A DNA stretch of 24,136 bases from Welwitschia mirabilis (GCA_051453625.1 JBOZIK010000001.1:70584660-70608795), one strand, 5' to 3'. Shown: positions 9,395 to 20,674, counted from the stretch's first letter. Numbers and translations: made by a program. Notes: generated from the sequence alone by a model not told the origin.

Positions 9395-9436
9395 GAACAT
9401 CTATCGATAATGACCTCTATTATAACAATAATAGCA
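9395..9436 (-). other. decayed CCHC zinc knuckle (copia copy 1)
   Basis: C-x2-C-x4-H-x4-F: the first three zinc ligands survive, the fourth Cys is Phe, and a TAG stop interrupts after HYR. It corresponds to the second, protease-proximal knuckle of this copia type. Confidence 0.75.
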
Positions 9437-9585
9437 AATAATATTATTTTTAAATACCAAATGTTCATACCTTGGCTTATATTTCCATTTTTCAAATAGA
9501 GGGGCTAAAGTGCTAGTTGTGGCTTCATTATTTCCCAAGCTGCTCTTGTCATTTAAACTTCTACATTGTCAAAGAATGATATGAA

Positions 9586-10475
9586 TTTTAGCTACCTTTA
9601 ACATGAAGTTGTTATTATAAAATTAATGTTAATGATATTATAAGTTTAATACCTTTTTTTTAATATTTATTGATATTAATGAAATGTAAAGAAAAATTTA
9701 TGAGGCCGACGGATCCAAGGCTAATAACAACAATAGAGCCTTCTTCAACATTTGTAGTTATTCAAACAACTTCAATGCTTATAGCATTGTGAATTCTTAC
9801 TAAAAAAATGCAATCATAAATTTCTAAGAAGATAATCATGAAAAGGAAAACAAGAAATCCTCTACATTAAAACTATGTTTTTTTTTCTCCATGTCCATGT
9901 TTGTTCTAATCACGAAAAGAAAAAATGTAATTTATTATTTATTTTGCATATCATGTAAGTGAATTATCGTTAAAGTAGAACCAAATAACATTTAAAGACA
10001 TGAAAAGTTCTAATGAGGACTATTAAGAAATAATCTCTTATATATAAGAACTTTTACTAGGCATAATAAAACTATATTATCATCTTAAAATTTAAGCTAA
10101 AGGCAAATGAAGTAGAAGATGATAGTTAATAAGATTATGAAATGAAAAAGTTTATAAAGTTACTTTATTTTCTTTTTTTGTTAAAGGCTTTTTGACAAAA
10201 GATACCTATTACTTGGGATGTGAAAGCATCCAAGTCATATTATTATAATAACATTTTCAATCTAACTTTACCTAGGTCGCATATCATAACATAGAATGTA
10301 CCTATGAAGAAATGAAAAATAAGTAATGGAAAATGAATAAAAGAAGTTAATGGTAGAGAAATAATCTTGTTTCTTTATGGTTGTAAGATAGATCTTTGTA
10401 AAAGTCTTTCTTCTAAAAAAAAGAAAAGAAAGTATTCATCAAGCTAGTTAATAGTTGTAAGTTAGCCTTGTAGAA
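9586..10475. other. AT-rich DNA, nothing recognised
   Basis: Starts where copy 1 loses homology to copy 2. No motif or long frame on either strand. Confidence 0.5.
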
Positions 10476-10575
10476 NNNNNNNNNNNNNNNNNNNNNNNNN
10501 NNNNNNNNNNNNNNNNNNNNNNNNNNNNNNNNNNNNNNNNNNNNNNNNNNNNNNNNNNNNNNNNNNNNNNNNNNN
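10476..10575. other. assembly gap (100 N)
   Basis: Placeholder gap of unknown true size. Confidence 0.98.
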
Positions 10576-12123
10576 TCCTTCACATCCATCATAGGAAAAA
10601 TATCTAAATCCTACAACTCAGAGAATCTACCTTATATCAGAAGAAAGGAAATAATAACAAATGACATTAAAATAAAATGAAATACATTAAAAGGAACACA
10701 TCCTATGAGTCTAGATCTAACAATAAAAGATGATGGATGTATCCTCCTCATTTAGCTCATAAAAAATATGTTATACAACATCTTTTTCATTACAATAGTA
10801 TGATAAGTCATAAACTAAAAATCGTCACCATACTCATCTATATGTAAGATAAATAGAATCTATAGTTATTACTATATCACCATAGGAAAGAGTGCCTTGA
10901 TTTTCTACCTTAAAAAAGATAAGGAAAGTAGTCTTAAAAGACTTATCAAGATCATAAGTTTATAAACCTTTTCCTTCCATTATGCTTAAAGAGTGTAAGT
11001 GAAGTAAGGATTAGTAGATTCATTATGTGAAATATAGTAAAAGGGAAGAATCAATAGAAGAATAATAAGATGATTAAAGATGTTTTATCCTAGTACTTAT
11101 GAAGTATAGTCCTAATAGCACATGATTGCAAAAACACTTTACTCTATCTCTATCTCTTATCAAAGAAATAGGTTAGGATAAGGTAAAAGAACAAAGGATA
11201 GAGGCCTAATAAAAGGAAAACCCTTTGACAATAATATAAGTTAAGTAGATGTTGTAATTGGTTATCTTACTAGTATGGTTATGTAAAAAGGATCAACACA
11301 TTATCACTTGATCATAAGAAATATAGTAAGATGTTAACAAAGTTAGAAATAGCAATGATGTGCCTATGAATATCTACTTCCCTCATGAAAATAAAATTAT
11401 CTAAGTCTTCAAGCAAGAAATCTCTAAAATAGGAGGTAGAATGAATAGCCAAGGGAATGTCATATCCATCACTTAAATTAAAGATCAAACATATAATCTC
11501 CTTAAAAATGAAAATAAAACCATGCATAAGGTGTAAAACAACTGAGGATCAAAAGAAGTATACCAAAAATTTAATATGTTAAATACCATGGGATGTCAAA
11601 TGTAACAAGAGGAAAAATCATAAAGATAAATCACATTAAAAGAAAATATCCAAGAAAATTCCTATCAAGAAACCTTATTTTGAATTTTTAATTCAATAGA
11701 AAGAATGTTTATAAAATCCAAAGATATATAAGGGAAGAGGCATTTAGTTATCCCTTAAATAGCAAAGAATAAAAATTGAAGAGAGAAGTAGCAGTTTTAT
11801 AAAGCTTTTAAAAGACATGTTTTGGTATCACCTATAGAAAAAGAATCTATTAAAAAAAGTTCCATTTATAATAATAAAAAAGGTCTCAAGAAGAAATGAT
11901 AATAAAAGAAATAAATAGAGACATACCTAGAAAAATAAGATTGGACCACTTCACATATAAACATTGTTAAAAAATAAAAAGACTAGTCCTATTTTATAAT
12001 AGAGAGTCTAGTATTAAACTACCTCTTAACTTCAGTAAAATTAAATTGTAATCTAGTTAACTATAGTTAGATCTTATTCCAACTATGATCTAGTCCAATT
12101 AATAATAGTTAAATACCACATAC
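10576..12123. other. purine-rich AT-rich DNA, nothing recognised
   Basis: The plus strand is rich in A and G (aaggaaa, agaagaa runs). The longest minus frame, 11312-11527 (71 codons), resembles no family I know and is probably chance. Likely decayed transposon DNA. Confidence 0.4.
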
Positions 12124-12503
12124 CTAACATCACACTTAATCACAAAGACATTACAATTAGGGATCTAATGTCATAGTTGAAGAACTAGTATTACAATTGA
12201 AGGGCTAATATCACACTTGGTTATAGAGTCTAATATCATAGTTGAAGGCCTGACATCATAATTAGAGGATTGATGTCATAGTTAGAGGGTTAATGTTTCA
12301 CTTGTTTATGAAGTTTAACCTCATCATTGAAGGTCTAACATCATAGTTAGAGGAGTAACATTGCACTTAGTTATAGAGTCTAACATCATAGTTAGAGATG
12401 TTGATTCATAGTTAGAGGTATAAAAACATAGTTAAGGGATGACATTACACTTGGTCATAGAGTTTGATTTTATAGTTAGGGGATTGAAATCATAGTTGAC
12501 TAT
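12124..12503 (+). repeat. higher-order tandem repeat, 20-bp and 25-bp units
   Basis: Built from 20-bp units close to ctaacatcatagttagaggg. Every third to fourth unit is a 25-bp variant containing cacttggttatagagt. The 25-bp variants start near 12124, 12205, 12290, 12355 and 12439, giving a higher-order period of about 65-85 bp. The regular spacing of two unit types shows that the array grew by duplicating multi-unit blocks, not only single units. Not coding. Confidence 0.8.
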
Positions 12504-12906
12504 CTTCTAGACCTAACTTCATAATTACTTTCCTTCTAGCCTAATGTCATAATTATCCATCTCCTAGGCATAATATCATAGTTATTGATCTTGTAAGCAT
12601 GATGCCATAATTACCTACCTCCTAGGTATAATGTCATAATTATCTACCTTCTAGGCCTAATATTACTTTTTCTTTCCTCTTGGCTTGACATCATAATTAA
12701 CTGTCTTCAAGGCCTAATGTTATAATTACCTATCTTCTAAGAATAATGTCAAAGATTCTTGTCTCTTGTTCTAATGTTATAGTTGCCTAACTCTTAGGCC
12801 TGGTATCATAGATATCTAATTCCTAGGACTAAGATCATAGATTCCTATCTTCTAGGATTAATGTCATAGTTTTCCACCTTCCAAACCTACCATCATAGTT
12901 GCGTGC
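12504..12906 (+). repeat. 29-bp minisatellite, fourteen units
   Basis: Fourteen consecutive units of 27-30 bp (403 bases in total, mean 28.8). Each unit opens with cttctaggc or ctcctaggc, then taatgtcataatta, then tctac. It directly abuts the 20/25-bp array and shares the tcatagtt/tcataatt core, so the two arrays probably have a common origin. The period is not a multiple of three, which argues against coding. Confidence 0.85.
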
Positions 12907-14583
12907 CTCACTAGTCCTCAAGTTCTGGTTCATTCATATCATTGACATCAAATCTCATACTTATTATTAAACATCATAGTTATAACTAGTAGGTACTTAT
13001 AATGGTTATGACAATTCCACAAGTTGTAAACTAACCTAGTAGTAGTTATTAAGCATTAATTAACTACCATAATAGTTATCAAATAAATTTTCTTAAAGAA
13101 ACCCTATTTGAGACTAGTAGAATGCATAAACTAGGACATAGCAAAAGGAGGAAATAAAACCAATTAGAAAGTCATGAAGTAGAGGGATAATTCCTGAATG
13201 AAAATAATTAAGATTTGATAAAACATAATTTCATCACAAAATTAAGATCTCTTTAATAGAATATATTGCCTTCTTTTGCACGTAGAATGACTAGACCACC
13301 CAACAAAGTGTGATCTATGGATGTTGCCTAAGTAACCATCCACTTCTCAAAAGACTCTCCTAGTAGAAAAATTGATCTAGAAAATCTATAAATAATGCGT
13401 CTGAATCCAAAAGTAAATTTATAAGCATTCTTATATAATAAGGCTAAGGACCCAATAATAGATAAGCAAGAGAGCAAAGAGATAATTAGAATTATATATC
13501 TACAAATATATAAGGGTAAAGTAAAAAAATAGTAGTATACCACATAAGAAAAAATGAATCTACATTGCTACTTTCTTACCAAGAATGCATAAGAATGGTG
13601 GATTTAATGCCAAAAAAAATACAACTATAAAGTTAGTTAGGTTACCTTTATAAAATAATTTAAAAAAAGATTCATCCATAATAATTTTATTAAGGATCAA
13701 ATTTTTGATTTTAGTGTTTATGCCTATGGAAATTTCCACTAGATGAATACTAATTAGATTTATAATGCCTCATGAAGTGTCAAAAGAATTTATCTAAGAA
13801 GAAGCTTATTAATATTTTCATTAGCATAATTCTACCTAAGATCCAACGAATTATTTATACTTTGGATATTAAATCTACTAAGGATACTTATAGAAAAATA
13901 AATCATTCTATAGATATAAAACAAAATAGATAATCTAGAAACCAAATTGTACATAGGACCAAGGACACCTTCATTAGGAGCCATTCTATCTTTGAAGGAT
14001 TCAAAATAAGTGCAAGAACAAAGAATACATATTTAGACATTATCCTATAAAATACTGTAGAACTAAACCTATTTCTTGCAAACAACCTTAAGAACAATAA
14101 CATCTAGTATCACTTGTAAAATGAGTGTATGTCATTATTTACATAGTTTTAGTAATGAACTAATTTTCTACTTTAGAATTATTAGGTTTATTTTTTATTT
14201 TTAGTTCTATTTTTAATAATAATAATGCTTCTTATAATTTCATCTCCCATTTATTATGTTAAAAATAAAATATCATTTTCTTTCAAGAACTTTAATCGTC
14301 TATAGGAATACAAGGAGAAAATACTCTTTCATAAGATGAGATGAAAGGTTTAATAACCTTTATAATTTAGAACTTGGAATTTAGGGATAGGTTTTATGTC
14401 CTTATCATTATTAATTATAAAATCATTTTATGAATGCATTTTCTAGTTAAATATAATATTAGATTAAATTTTCATTAATGGACATTAATAGTTCCATCTT
14501 CATTTGAGTAGAAAATGTTTAAAGGGAAAGGAAATAATAAGAATATCTTCTCATCTACTAGAAAGCAAATTAAAAAGATAGTA
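12907..14583. other. AT-rich DNA, nothing recognised
   Basis: Traces of the tcatagtt core continue to about 12985. Minus frames at 13328-13543 and 13903-14103 are open for about 70 codons but look like AT-driven chance (rich in Ile, Leu, Phe, Tyr). Confidence 0.45.
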
Positions 14584-14768
14584 TGAGGATCATTGAACTC
14601 AAAGGAAAGGGGTGAATGAGTTATACTAAATTTTTTTTTTACTAATAATAGAATTAAAAACATAGTAAAATAAATACCTTATCAAGATAACAGAGCTTTC
14701 TAACCTAAGTATGTCCACAAATAGAGGGTAGCTTCCTCTCACACTTTCCGATATTATTGACTTACAAG

Positions 14769-15070
14769 AAATAGTGGTTTTCTAGTGCACCACTCATATT
14801 AAAATAATATGAGAGTCTCCTCATAAGGAAGCACTTTCTTCCCCTTAGGAAAATAGTGGTTTTTATCTTATCACTAATCTTACAACAAAATGAGAGTCTC
14901 CTCATAAGGTAGCACTCTCTTCACCTTAGGGAAATATTGATTTTGGCTTACCACCAACCTTATAATAAAATAAGAGTTTCCTAATAAGGGAGCACTCTCT
15001 TTCCCTTAAAAAAACTAAGAATAATGTAATATACTCCTCAAAAGGTAGTAAACTCTTCTCCTTATGGAAA
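14769..15070 (+). repeat. 81-bp tandem sub-repeats inside LTR L1
   Basis: Three full units starting at 14769, 14851 and 14932 plus a shortened fourth of about 60-75 bp. Each contains aaatagtggtttt, a caccaacctta-like part, aaaatgagagtctcctca, then aggtagcactctcttcccctta. Relative to the LTR TATA box these lie in the transcribed R-U5 part. Confidence 0.85.
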
Positions 15071-15453
15071 TACAATAATGCAAGCACTGGTAAACACATC
15101 CTTAATGCACACTCGTACAAGGGTTGTCTTATAATGATTTTCATAATACAATAATGGATTTTATAATAGTGTTAAAAAATAAGACGGTCCAACAATATAA
15201 AAAGCAATAAATATAATACAACTATAATCCTAAATGATGTAGCTATGAAGAAAAGCTTGAGTTCCTTATTGTTGTCATCATCACAAGTGCAAACAAATGA
15301 TGCATCAATATATGATTTAAGAACAAAAGATGTAGATAATAAGAATTCCTCGTAATTACCCATGTATTCATTTCCTTTAAGTTAGATTCATTTGTTATGT
15401 TCCTTGAAAGTATGATCATTAAAAAAATATCTAATTTATTTTGTGATGTTATC

Positions 15454-15461
15454 CCTTTATA
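15454..15461 (-). promoter_or_regulatory. LTR TATA box (L1)
   Basis: Sense strand reads TATAAAGG. The same box lies in matching context in L3 (23642-23649 and 23969-23976), always next to a ctctacaacg-like or ctcttcaata-like upstream sequence, which supports a real element promoter. Confidence 0.55.
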
Positions 15462-15644
15462 CTATTGAAGAGAAACTAGTTGTTTGATCTTAAATAGTAA
15501 CCGTTTAAATTTTGTAATCACCATGCAATAGATAAGAGCATCCATGTATTAGGCATACATCTTTATTTTTATTTGACATGAAATTTAATCTAAGAAATTT
15601 TCCATATTATAAACATCAACTAACAGTTAGATTCTTCACCTAAT

Positions 15645-15992
15645 AGATGTCTTAAGTGAACCTGCCTAGAAATTGATGAAACTCTCTCTATATTTTCTCT
15701 AGTCCTCCATTATTATGAATCGGCAAAGGAAAACTTGATAGCTTATGTGAAATGTAAAATATTAGTCAAAGTATAAAATGACTTTGTTACCTATTTTAAT
15801 TCAATGTAGATGTCTTTAAATATATAGACATCTTTAATTAGTATTAGATCCAACTTTTAGCATAGTCATCTTTGATGAGATAGTCATCTTTAACCTATGA
15901 CTTGAAAGATGGTACAACCTATATGTATTTAATCTATAGATGTCTACACCATAGACATCTTGAAGGTATAAACATCTTTATCATAGATGTCT
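15645..15992. repeat. AGATGTCT/AGACATCT motif cluster, U3 of L1
   Basis: Exact copies at 15645-15652, 15808-15815, 15826-15833, 15938-15945, 15953-15960 and 15985-15992, in both orientations, with further one-mismatch copies between them (tagtcatct, taaacatct). Short repeated palindromic boxes in U3 are typical of LTR enhancers. The two forms look like the two products of CpG loss from AGACGTCT. Confidence 0.65.
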
Positions 15993-15995
15993 TCC

Positions 15996-17350
15996 ATTTT
16001 ATAAATTTCATTAGACAACTTATTTTGCATTTCAAATTTTAAGCCTTTTTATGAGATGTTGTTTTTGAAGATCCAACATCAATTTATGCTTATCATGATC
16101 TAATTTTCTTTGCAATGATCTATCTACATAATAACATAAAATATTTAACAAGTGAAATCATAAAACCAAATGTAATCCCTTTTTGATGATGTATAAAACT
16201 TGGCAAATCTTATTAGTGTAATATCATTCAATCAACATAAATGTGAGATATTCATGTTGAGGCACATAAGCATATAATCATATTTTGTAATAATATTTAA
16301 TACATTATTATTTAACCACTTGAATAACCACTTAGAAATTAACAAAGTCATAAAAACATTTTAACCACTTGAATAACTAATCATAAAAATTGTGCTCATG
16401 GTAATATGCTAACAATAAAAATTAGAGTATAACATTTTAAAGATGTGCTAATAAAACATGATATTAAACATGAGAACTTGATCATAGCAAATGATATATC
16501 ATGAAAGTGTTCCAATAATAAAGATAACAATAAGGTGCTAATGAAAATATTAGATCATAATAATAATGAAAATGTGTGAAATAACAACAATGGTAGAAAT
16601 GAAAAAGTATGATAATGTGTGCCAAAATATTAAGAGTGATAATCAATGAATAATAATGTAACTCAAGGATCTAATCCATCATCTCAAACACAAGTACTTT
16701 ATGCATAATAAGATGTTCTCATGTTGAAACCTGATGTTCCTAACTAAATGTAATTGATTTCTATTACTTTTTACTAATTTATCTAAATGTGTTACCCTTT
16801 TTGGATAAAGGATTTAAAAACTAAGAGTAGAGTTACTAGTATAACGTATTCCTTCTCTTTCTTCATCACTGTCATTGTAGCTATCATGGGTGATGGAAAT
16901 TTGAATGGTATATAATGAGAAGGATGTGGGTGATGGAGTATGGCATTTTCTAGGACACTGAGATGTCTTACATAGGACACTCATAAATTTATCTCCTTAC
17001 ATGATAGTTTCTTCAAAGTATGATTGTAATTAAATGGTGAAAAGTGGTGACACATAAATAGGCTCTATGTGAGATGGAGTTGGTATATGAAATGAAGGTG
17101 GATATGATAAGTATAATGGTGAAGAGGTTCTAGGAGATTAGGTGGCTAAGAAGGATGATGAACTAGTATCTTGTAACATGGATGATGGAAGATAAGAGGT
17201 TGTACATCTGATATTTTTGACTATATCTCTTGCTATTACCTCTGTTAGGAAGGACCTAGACCCTACTACTGTGCCTTATATCCTAATAACTCATCTATAT
17301 AATTACCACTATTAACTACTCTTACCAAGTTATAACCTGTGCTTTGTGAG
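15996..17350. other. AT-rich DNA, no firm feature
   Basis: The 17-base taaccacttgaataac-type sequence occurs twice (near 16314 and 16365). The text tttttgatgatgtataaaact near 16181 resembles a common start of plant copia LTRs on the plus strand, too weak to annotate. 16792-16980 (minus) and the Ser/Pro-rich frames near 17100-17250 may be the tail of the Transposase_32-like gene. Confidence 0.35.
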
Positions 17351-18289
17351 TTAGAGGTACTTCTTCTTCTTCTGATTCATCCTCCAAGTCTATCCATGTG
17401 GAAGTCCTATGGATTCCCAACTTTTTACTGATGCCTTACCCTCACTAGCTATGGGCTTTGTGTTTTTTTAACCTTAACAAATTTCTTTTAACTTTTCCAA
17501 CCATTTTTGCTATTGAATTTAATTACTTCTTAATAATTATGAGCTATGAGTAGTAGTAGAATAAGATCTCTGAAATTGTGAAGGCTTGATTATGCCATCG
17601 CTTAGTGGAACTAATACTTTACATTTTTCACTAAATTTAACTAAAGGTTTCTTCTAGCAAATAAGATTTGATTAAGAAACTAAAATGATAGCACTTCTAA
17701 TGATTAAACTAATAAGATAAGGGTGAATCAAGGTATAACCATTATAAAATAGTATGATAATATCGATACACAAGGTAAAACTAGATATATCTTTAACTTA
17801 AATAGATAAACAGAATGTCATAAAAGTTTACATTAGTTTACAATAGCTATGACTTCCTTCTCTAACTAGAATATTATAAAATGTAATCAAACTAAGAATA
17901 GAGGAATCTAAAATCATGTATTTCTACTCTATATTTTTAAGAAACTTTATTTTAGGGCATCTAAATAAAACATTGATCATATGTATTCATGAAACATTCA
18001 CATCTCTAAAAGTGAAAATCCTTTTAAATGAATGCACATATAATTGAGGCAATTCAAAATCATTAATACCAATAAAATAATTCATAAAACTAGGATAAAT
18101 ATGTAATAAAATACCTCTAACCTAATTTTGAAAAGTACCTATGTTATCATCAATCTCATAAATATTGGCATAGAACTCACTCATCATGGAATATGATATA
18201 CTTTGGTCTAACTGAACAATCATTTCCCAATCAAGTCAATTGAAGTAAGATACATGTTGATCTTTGTGCCGCTTCTAAAATCCAGTGGA
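17351..18289 (-). pseudogene. Transposase_32-like plant transposon protein, decayed
   Basis: One minus frame can be followed for over 300 codons with about fifteen in-frame stops and no frameshift. From the N side: DQHVSYFN-stop-LDWEM, SEFYANIYEIDDNIGTFQN, GILLHIYPSFMNYFIGI, FYNILVREGSHSYCKLM, a TFMTFC segment, GYTLIHPYLISLI, KCKVLVPLSDGIIK, and a charged C-terminal part (QKWLEKLKEI, KPIASEGKASVKSWESIGL). The REFYAN-like motif, the 'YNIL.REGSH' block and the 'PYGYLLT'-like block in this order fit the plant-specific 'putative plant transposon protein' family (Pfam Transposase_32 as I recall). These proteins are common in plant genomes and their biochemical role is not established. The start codon is not identifiable. 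It lies between the copia integrase remnant and LTR L1, in the same orientation as both. Confidence 0.6.
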
Positions 18290-18553
18290 TTTTTCTACAA
18301 TTATATAATTTCTTGTTCAAGTTCTATATCTTTTTACTACTACCTCATGGTCAAACTAAGGCTCATACTATGATCTTTAAGGTTCTAAATCTTAGGTTCT
18401 TAAGCTTGTTCTTTTCCTCTTAAATTACCAGTTGATTTTATTTTAATAGTTTTACAAGATATTAGAAACTCTAAACCAAAATTAACTAAAATATGAAGAA
18501 ATAATGGAAAATGTGCACTTTTGTAAAAATAATCCTATTTTTGCTTATTGTGA

Positions 18554-18977
18554 AGATGTCTCACAAATCTAAGATGTCTTACCACTGAAATCTAAGAAAT
18601 TCAAACCTAAGAAATCCTATAAAAAAGATATCTATTGAGTGAAGCCTTGAAAATAAGATATGATTGCCTCTTTTTCAAATAAAAGAAGTTAAAACCTTAG
18701 GTTTTTATTGTGTTTTAATTTATGCAATAGTACAGTAAAGATATCTACCTATTAAAAGACATTTAAAATGCAAAAAATAGACATCTACAAACTTAAATAC
18801 ATGTATTGTCAAAAATTTTATAATGCATTTTCTTGTTGTTAAGATGTTTTTAAAATCAAAGACATCTATTTTGAAAAATTTAAAAGGTGTACCTGATATT
18901 TGAAGATATCCACAAAAGTTACGATGTTTGCTTTTAAGATGTCCGCAAATCTAAAAATGTCTCTTTGATAGACATCT
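18554..18977. repeat. second AGATGTCT/AGACATCT motif cluster
   Basis: Exact copies at 18554-18561, 18572-18579, 18779-18786, 18860-18867 and 18970-18977, plus near copies (agatatct, aagatgtccg, aagatgttt). The density matches the U3 cluster of L1, so this is probably the U3 part of another, truncated LTR, placed just downstream (sense) of the copia integrase remnant. I cannot align the rest of the LTR next to it. Confidence 0.5.
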
Positions 18978-20040
18978 ATAGAACTAAAGACATGTTTAAT
19001 AAAATTTTCAGATATTTTTAAAAAAATACAAGACTAATACAATCATAACAAAAATTCATCAAAAAATTAAAATGACAAACATATAAATAAATGTTCATAA
19101 CATTTAACTATAATCTCAACTCATAAGATAATTATAATATGGAGTTAAGAATTTAACGGATATTACCTATTAACTTACTTGATTGGGCAAGTCTCAATCT
19201 TCAAGTTCCTCTACAATGTTGTAAACCTCTTAGTACCTAGAGATTTTGTGCATGCATCATTAAGTAAAACATTGGTATAGTGTGTCATGATGTCTTTGTT
19301 GAATTTTTTATATCATATTGAATCCTTTTCTTTCTAAGACTTTCCTTGTTTACTTCCCTTTTTACATGCTTTAGATATTTGACTATTAGTACTTCTCAAC
19401 TTGAGAAGTTCTCTTACCTTTTCTCTTATAGATGAGATTTTGAAAAGCCCTTGTTTCCATGTTTAGATTTTTTATGCCATAGATTTGCTTCATTTGTTTT
19501 TCTTAAATTCTTAATAAATACTTAGTTTTAATGTTAGATATATCTTATAAAGTAGTAATATATATATTTGACTTCCTTATTCTAGTAAATAAAATTTTTG
19601 TATAATTTTATTCTTTAATGAGATAATCATCTTTTGTGAATATAAAAAAACATTGGCATCACAAATTTTAATAACACTTAAAAGATTATGTTGCAAAACT
19701 TTTACAAAAGATACATCCTTTACCTCTAGTAGATTACCTTCTCCCATAGTATCAATACCTTTAATCGGTACTTTTTTATTATCTCTAAAAGTTCTCACTT
19801 CTTTATCTTATTATACTAATGTAATGAAACTATACTTATCTCCATTCATGTGTTTTAAGAATTTATTTTAATGTACCAAGCATACTTCTTCTCTACTCTA
19901 AGTGCAATCTATGCTAAAGGTGATGATTTTGCTTTTGCTATCCATACTTTTCTTAGTTTATCTTGTATAAAACATTGTATCATTCTACTTGACCTCTTAG
20001 CATTATTAGTATAATATTTATTTTTGAATTTGATTGAAAA

Positions 20041-20079
20041 TTTATATTAATAATGACCTGTATTATGATAATAATGGTA
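20041..20079 (-). other. second zinc knuckle, both N-terminal Cys lost
   Basis: Reads YHYYHNTGHY where copy 1 has CYYCYNRGHY. Both Cys codons are now Tyr, a G-to-A change on the coding strand. Confidence 0.7.
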
Positions 20080-20674
20080 AATTATATTATTTATAAATAC
20101 GAAATGTTCATACCTTACCTAAGGTTGAAGTGCTAGTTGAGGCTTCATTGTGTTCCAAGACACTTTTGTCATTTGATCTTCTACATTACTCAAGCATGAT
20201 ATTCAATGTATCCTTTTTTGGGATAAATTTTTCATTGATTTTCTTTGAATTTAGTAGTTTTTTTATAACATTCTTCAAATCACAAGTTATTCTATTAGTC
20301 AGAGCTGAGTTTTTAGAAGATAATTCATTACATACATTCTTTTCTTATTTATAAGCTTCTTCACAAATATGAAGTATTTGTTTCATCTTAGTACATACCT
20401 TTTACAATTTAAAAAATTCTTTAGAAATTAAGTTGTACCTTTATTTAAGATTCATACTTGTATCATCTTCACTTTCTAAATTATACTCTTCTTCCAACTC
20501 ATCATTTTCCTCTTGAAAATGTATAATAGCAATTTAAGAAGGATGAATTTTTTTCATCACCAGTTGTTTCTTCTTTCATTACTTCTTCATCATCATCATT
20601 CTACCTATGAAGAAAAATCTTATTTTCTTTAGCTCTTTATTTTGTTCCTTTTCTTGCATTCTATTAGTACTAGG

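Larger units (their letters stand above)
8606..9585 (-). pseudogene. Ty1/copia pol remnant, copy 1
   Basis: On the minus strand one frame runs 185 codons from 9436 to 8882 with eight in-frame stops and no frameshift. In order: a CCHC-type zinc knuckle (CYYCYNRGHYR, last Cys replaced by Phe), a linker with KVWVSKSKPAPLAQIALG, the protease motif YVDSECSSHI, then a GAG-pre-integrase domain (FRDNVEVPIKGIDTIG, VVGLQHNFLS). In intact elements this polyprotein is cut by its own aspartic protease and builds the virus-like particle and integration machinery. The Trp before the protease motif is TAG and DSG has become DSE, so the protease is dead. The part 8606-8871 matches 19140-19380 of copy 2. The upstream end near 9585 is a break: copy 2 continues into gag while copy 1 enters unrelated DNA. 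No reverse transcriptase is present. Confidence 0.85.
14584..15995 (-). mobile_element. copia LTR copy L1, probably a 3' or solo LTR
   Basis: Aligned with L2 and L3, it shares the sense-strand end (GTTYAA..TCCT then CA or its decayed form), the 81-bp sub-repeats, a TATA box and the U3 motif cluster. Unlike L2 and L3, no primer binding site or gag start follows its sense end at 14584. That fits a 3' LTR whose neighbour is flanking DNA, or a solo LTR. The plus strand begins TGAGG at 14584, the complement of a CA terminus. Homology to L3 is clear to about 15640; the extension to about 15995 rests on the AGATGTCT/AGACATCT cluster also appearing at the right edge of L3. Minus frames inside (14926-15144, 15172-15363) are by-products of the LTR. 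Confidence 0.65.

Noticed and set aside
11312-11527. 71-codon minus-strand frame as a possible gene
   Set aside because: No family motif, no neighbouring coding signal, and composition expected from AT-rich DNA.
12124-12906. CRISPR array
   Set aside because: Units are contiguous and diverged, with no unique spacers and no cas genes; plant-type tandem repeat.
13328-13543. 71-codon membrane-like protein on the minus strand
   Set aside because: Hydrophobic content (Ile, Leu, Phe, Tyr) is what AT-rich DNA yields by chance; no other support.
15172-15363. Small protein with a hydrophobic end, similar to a frame at 23245-23451
   Set aside because: The two resemble each other because both lie at the same place in LTR copies L1 and L3. 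The matching L2 sequence has stops in that frame, and there is no sign of selection on the protein.
16160-16300. Start of a plus-strand copia LTR (tttttgatgatgtataaaact)
   Set aside because: Single short resemblance, with no second LTR, no PBS and no end that could be defined.
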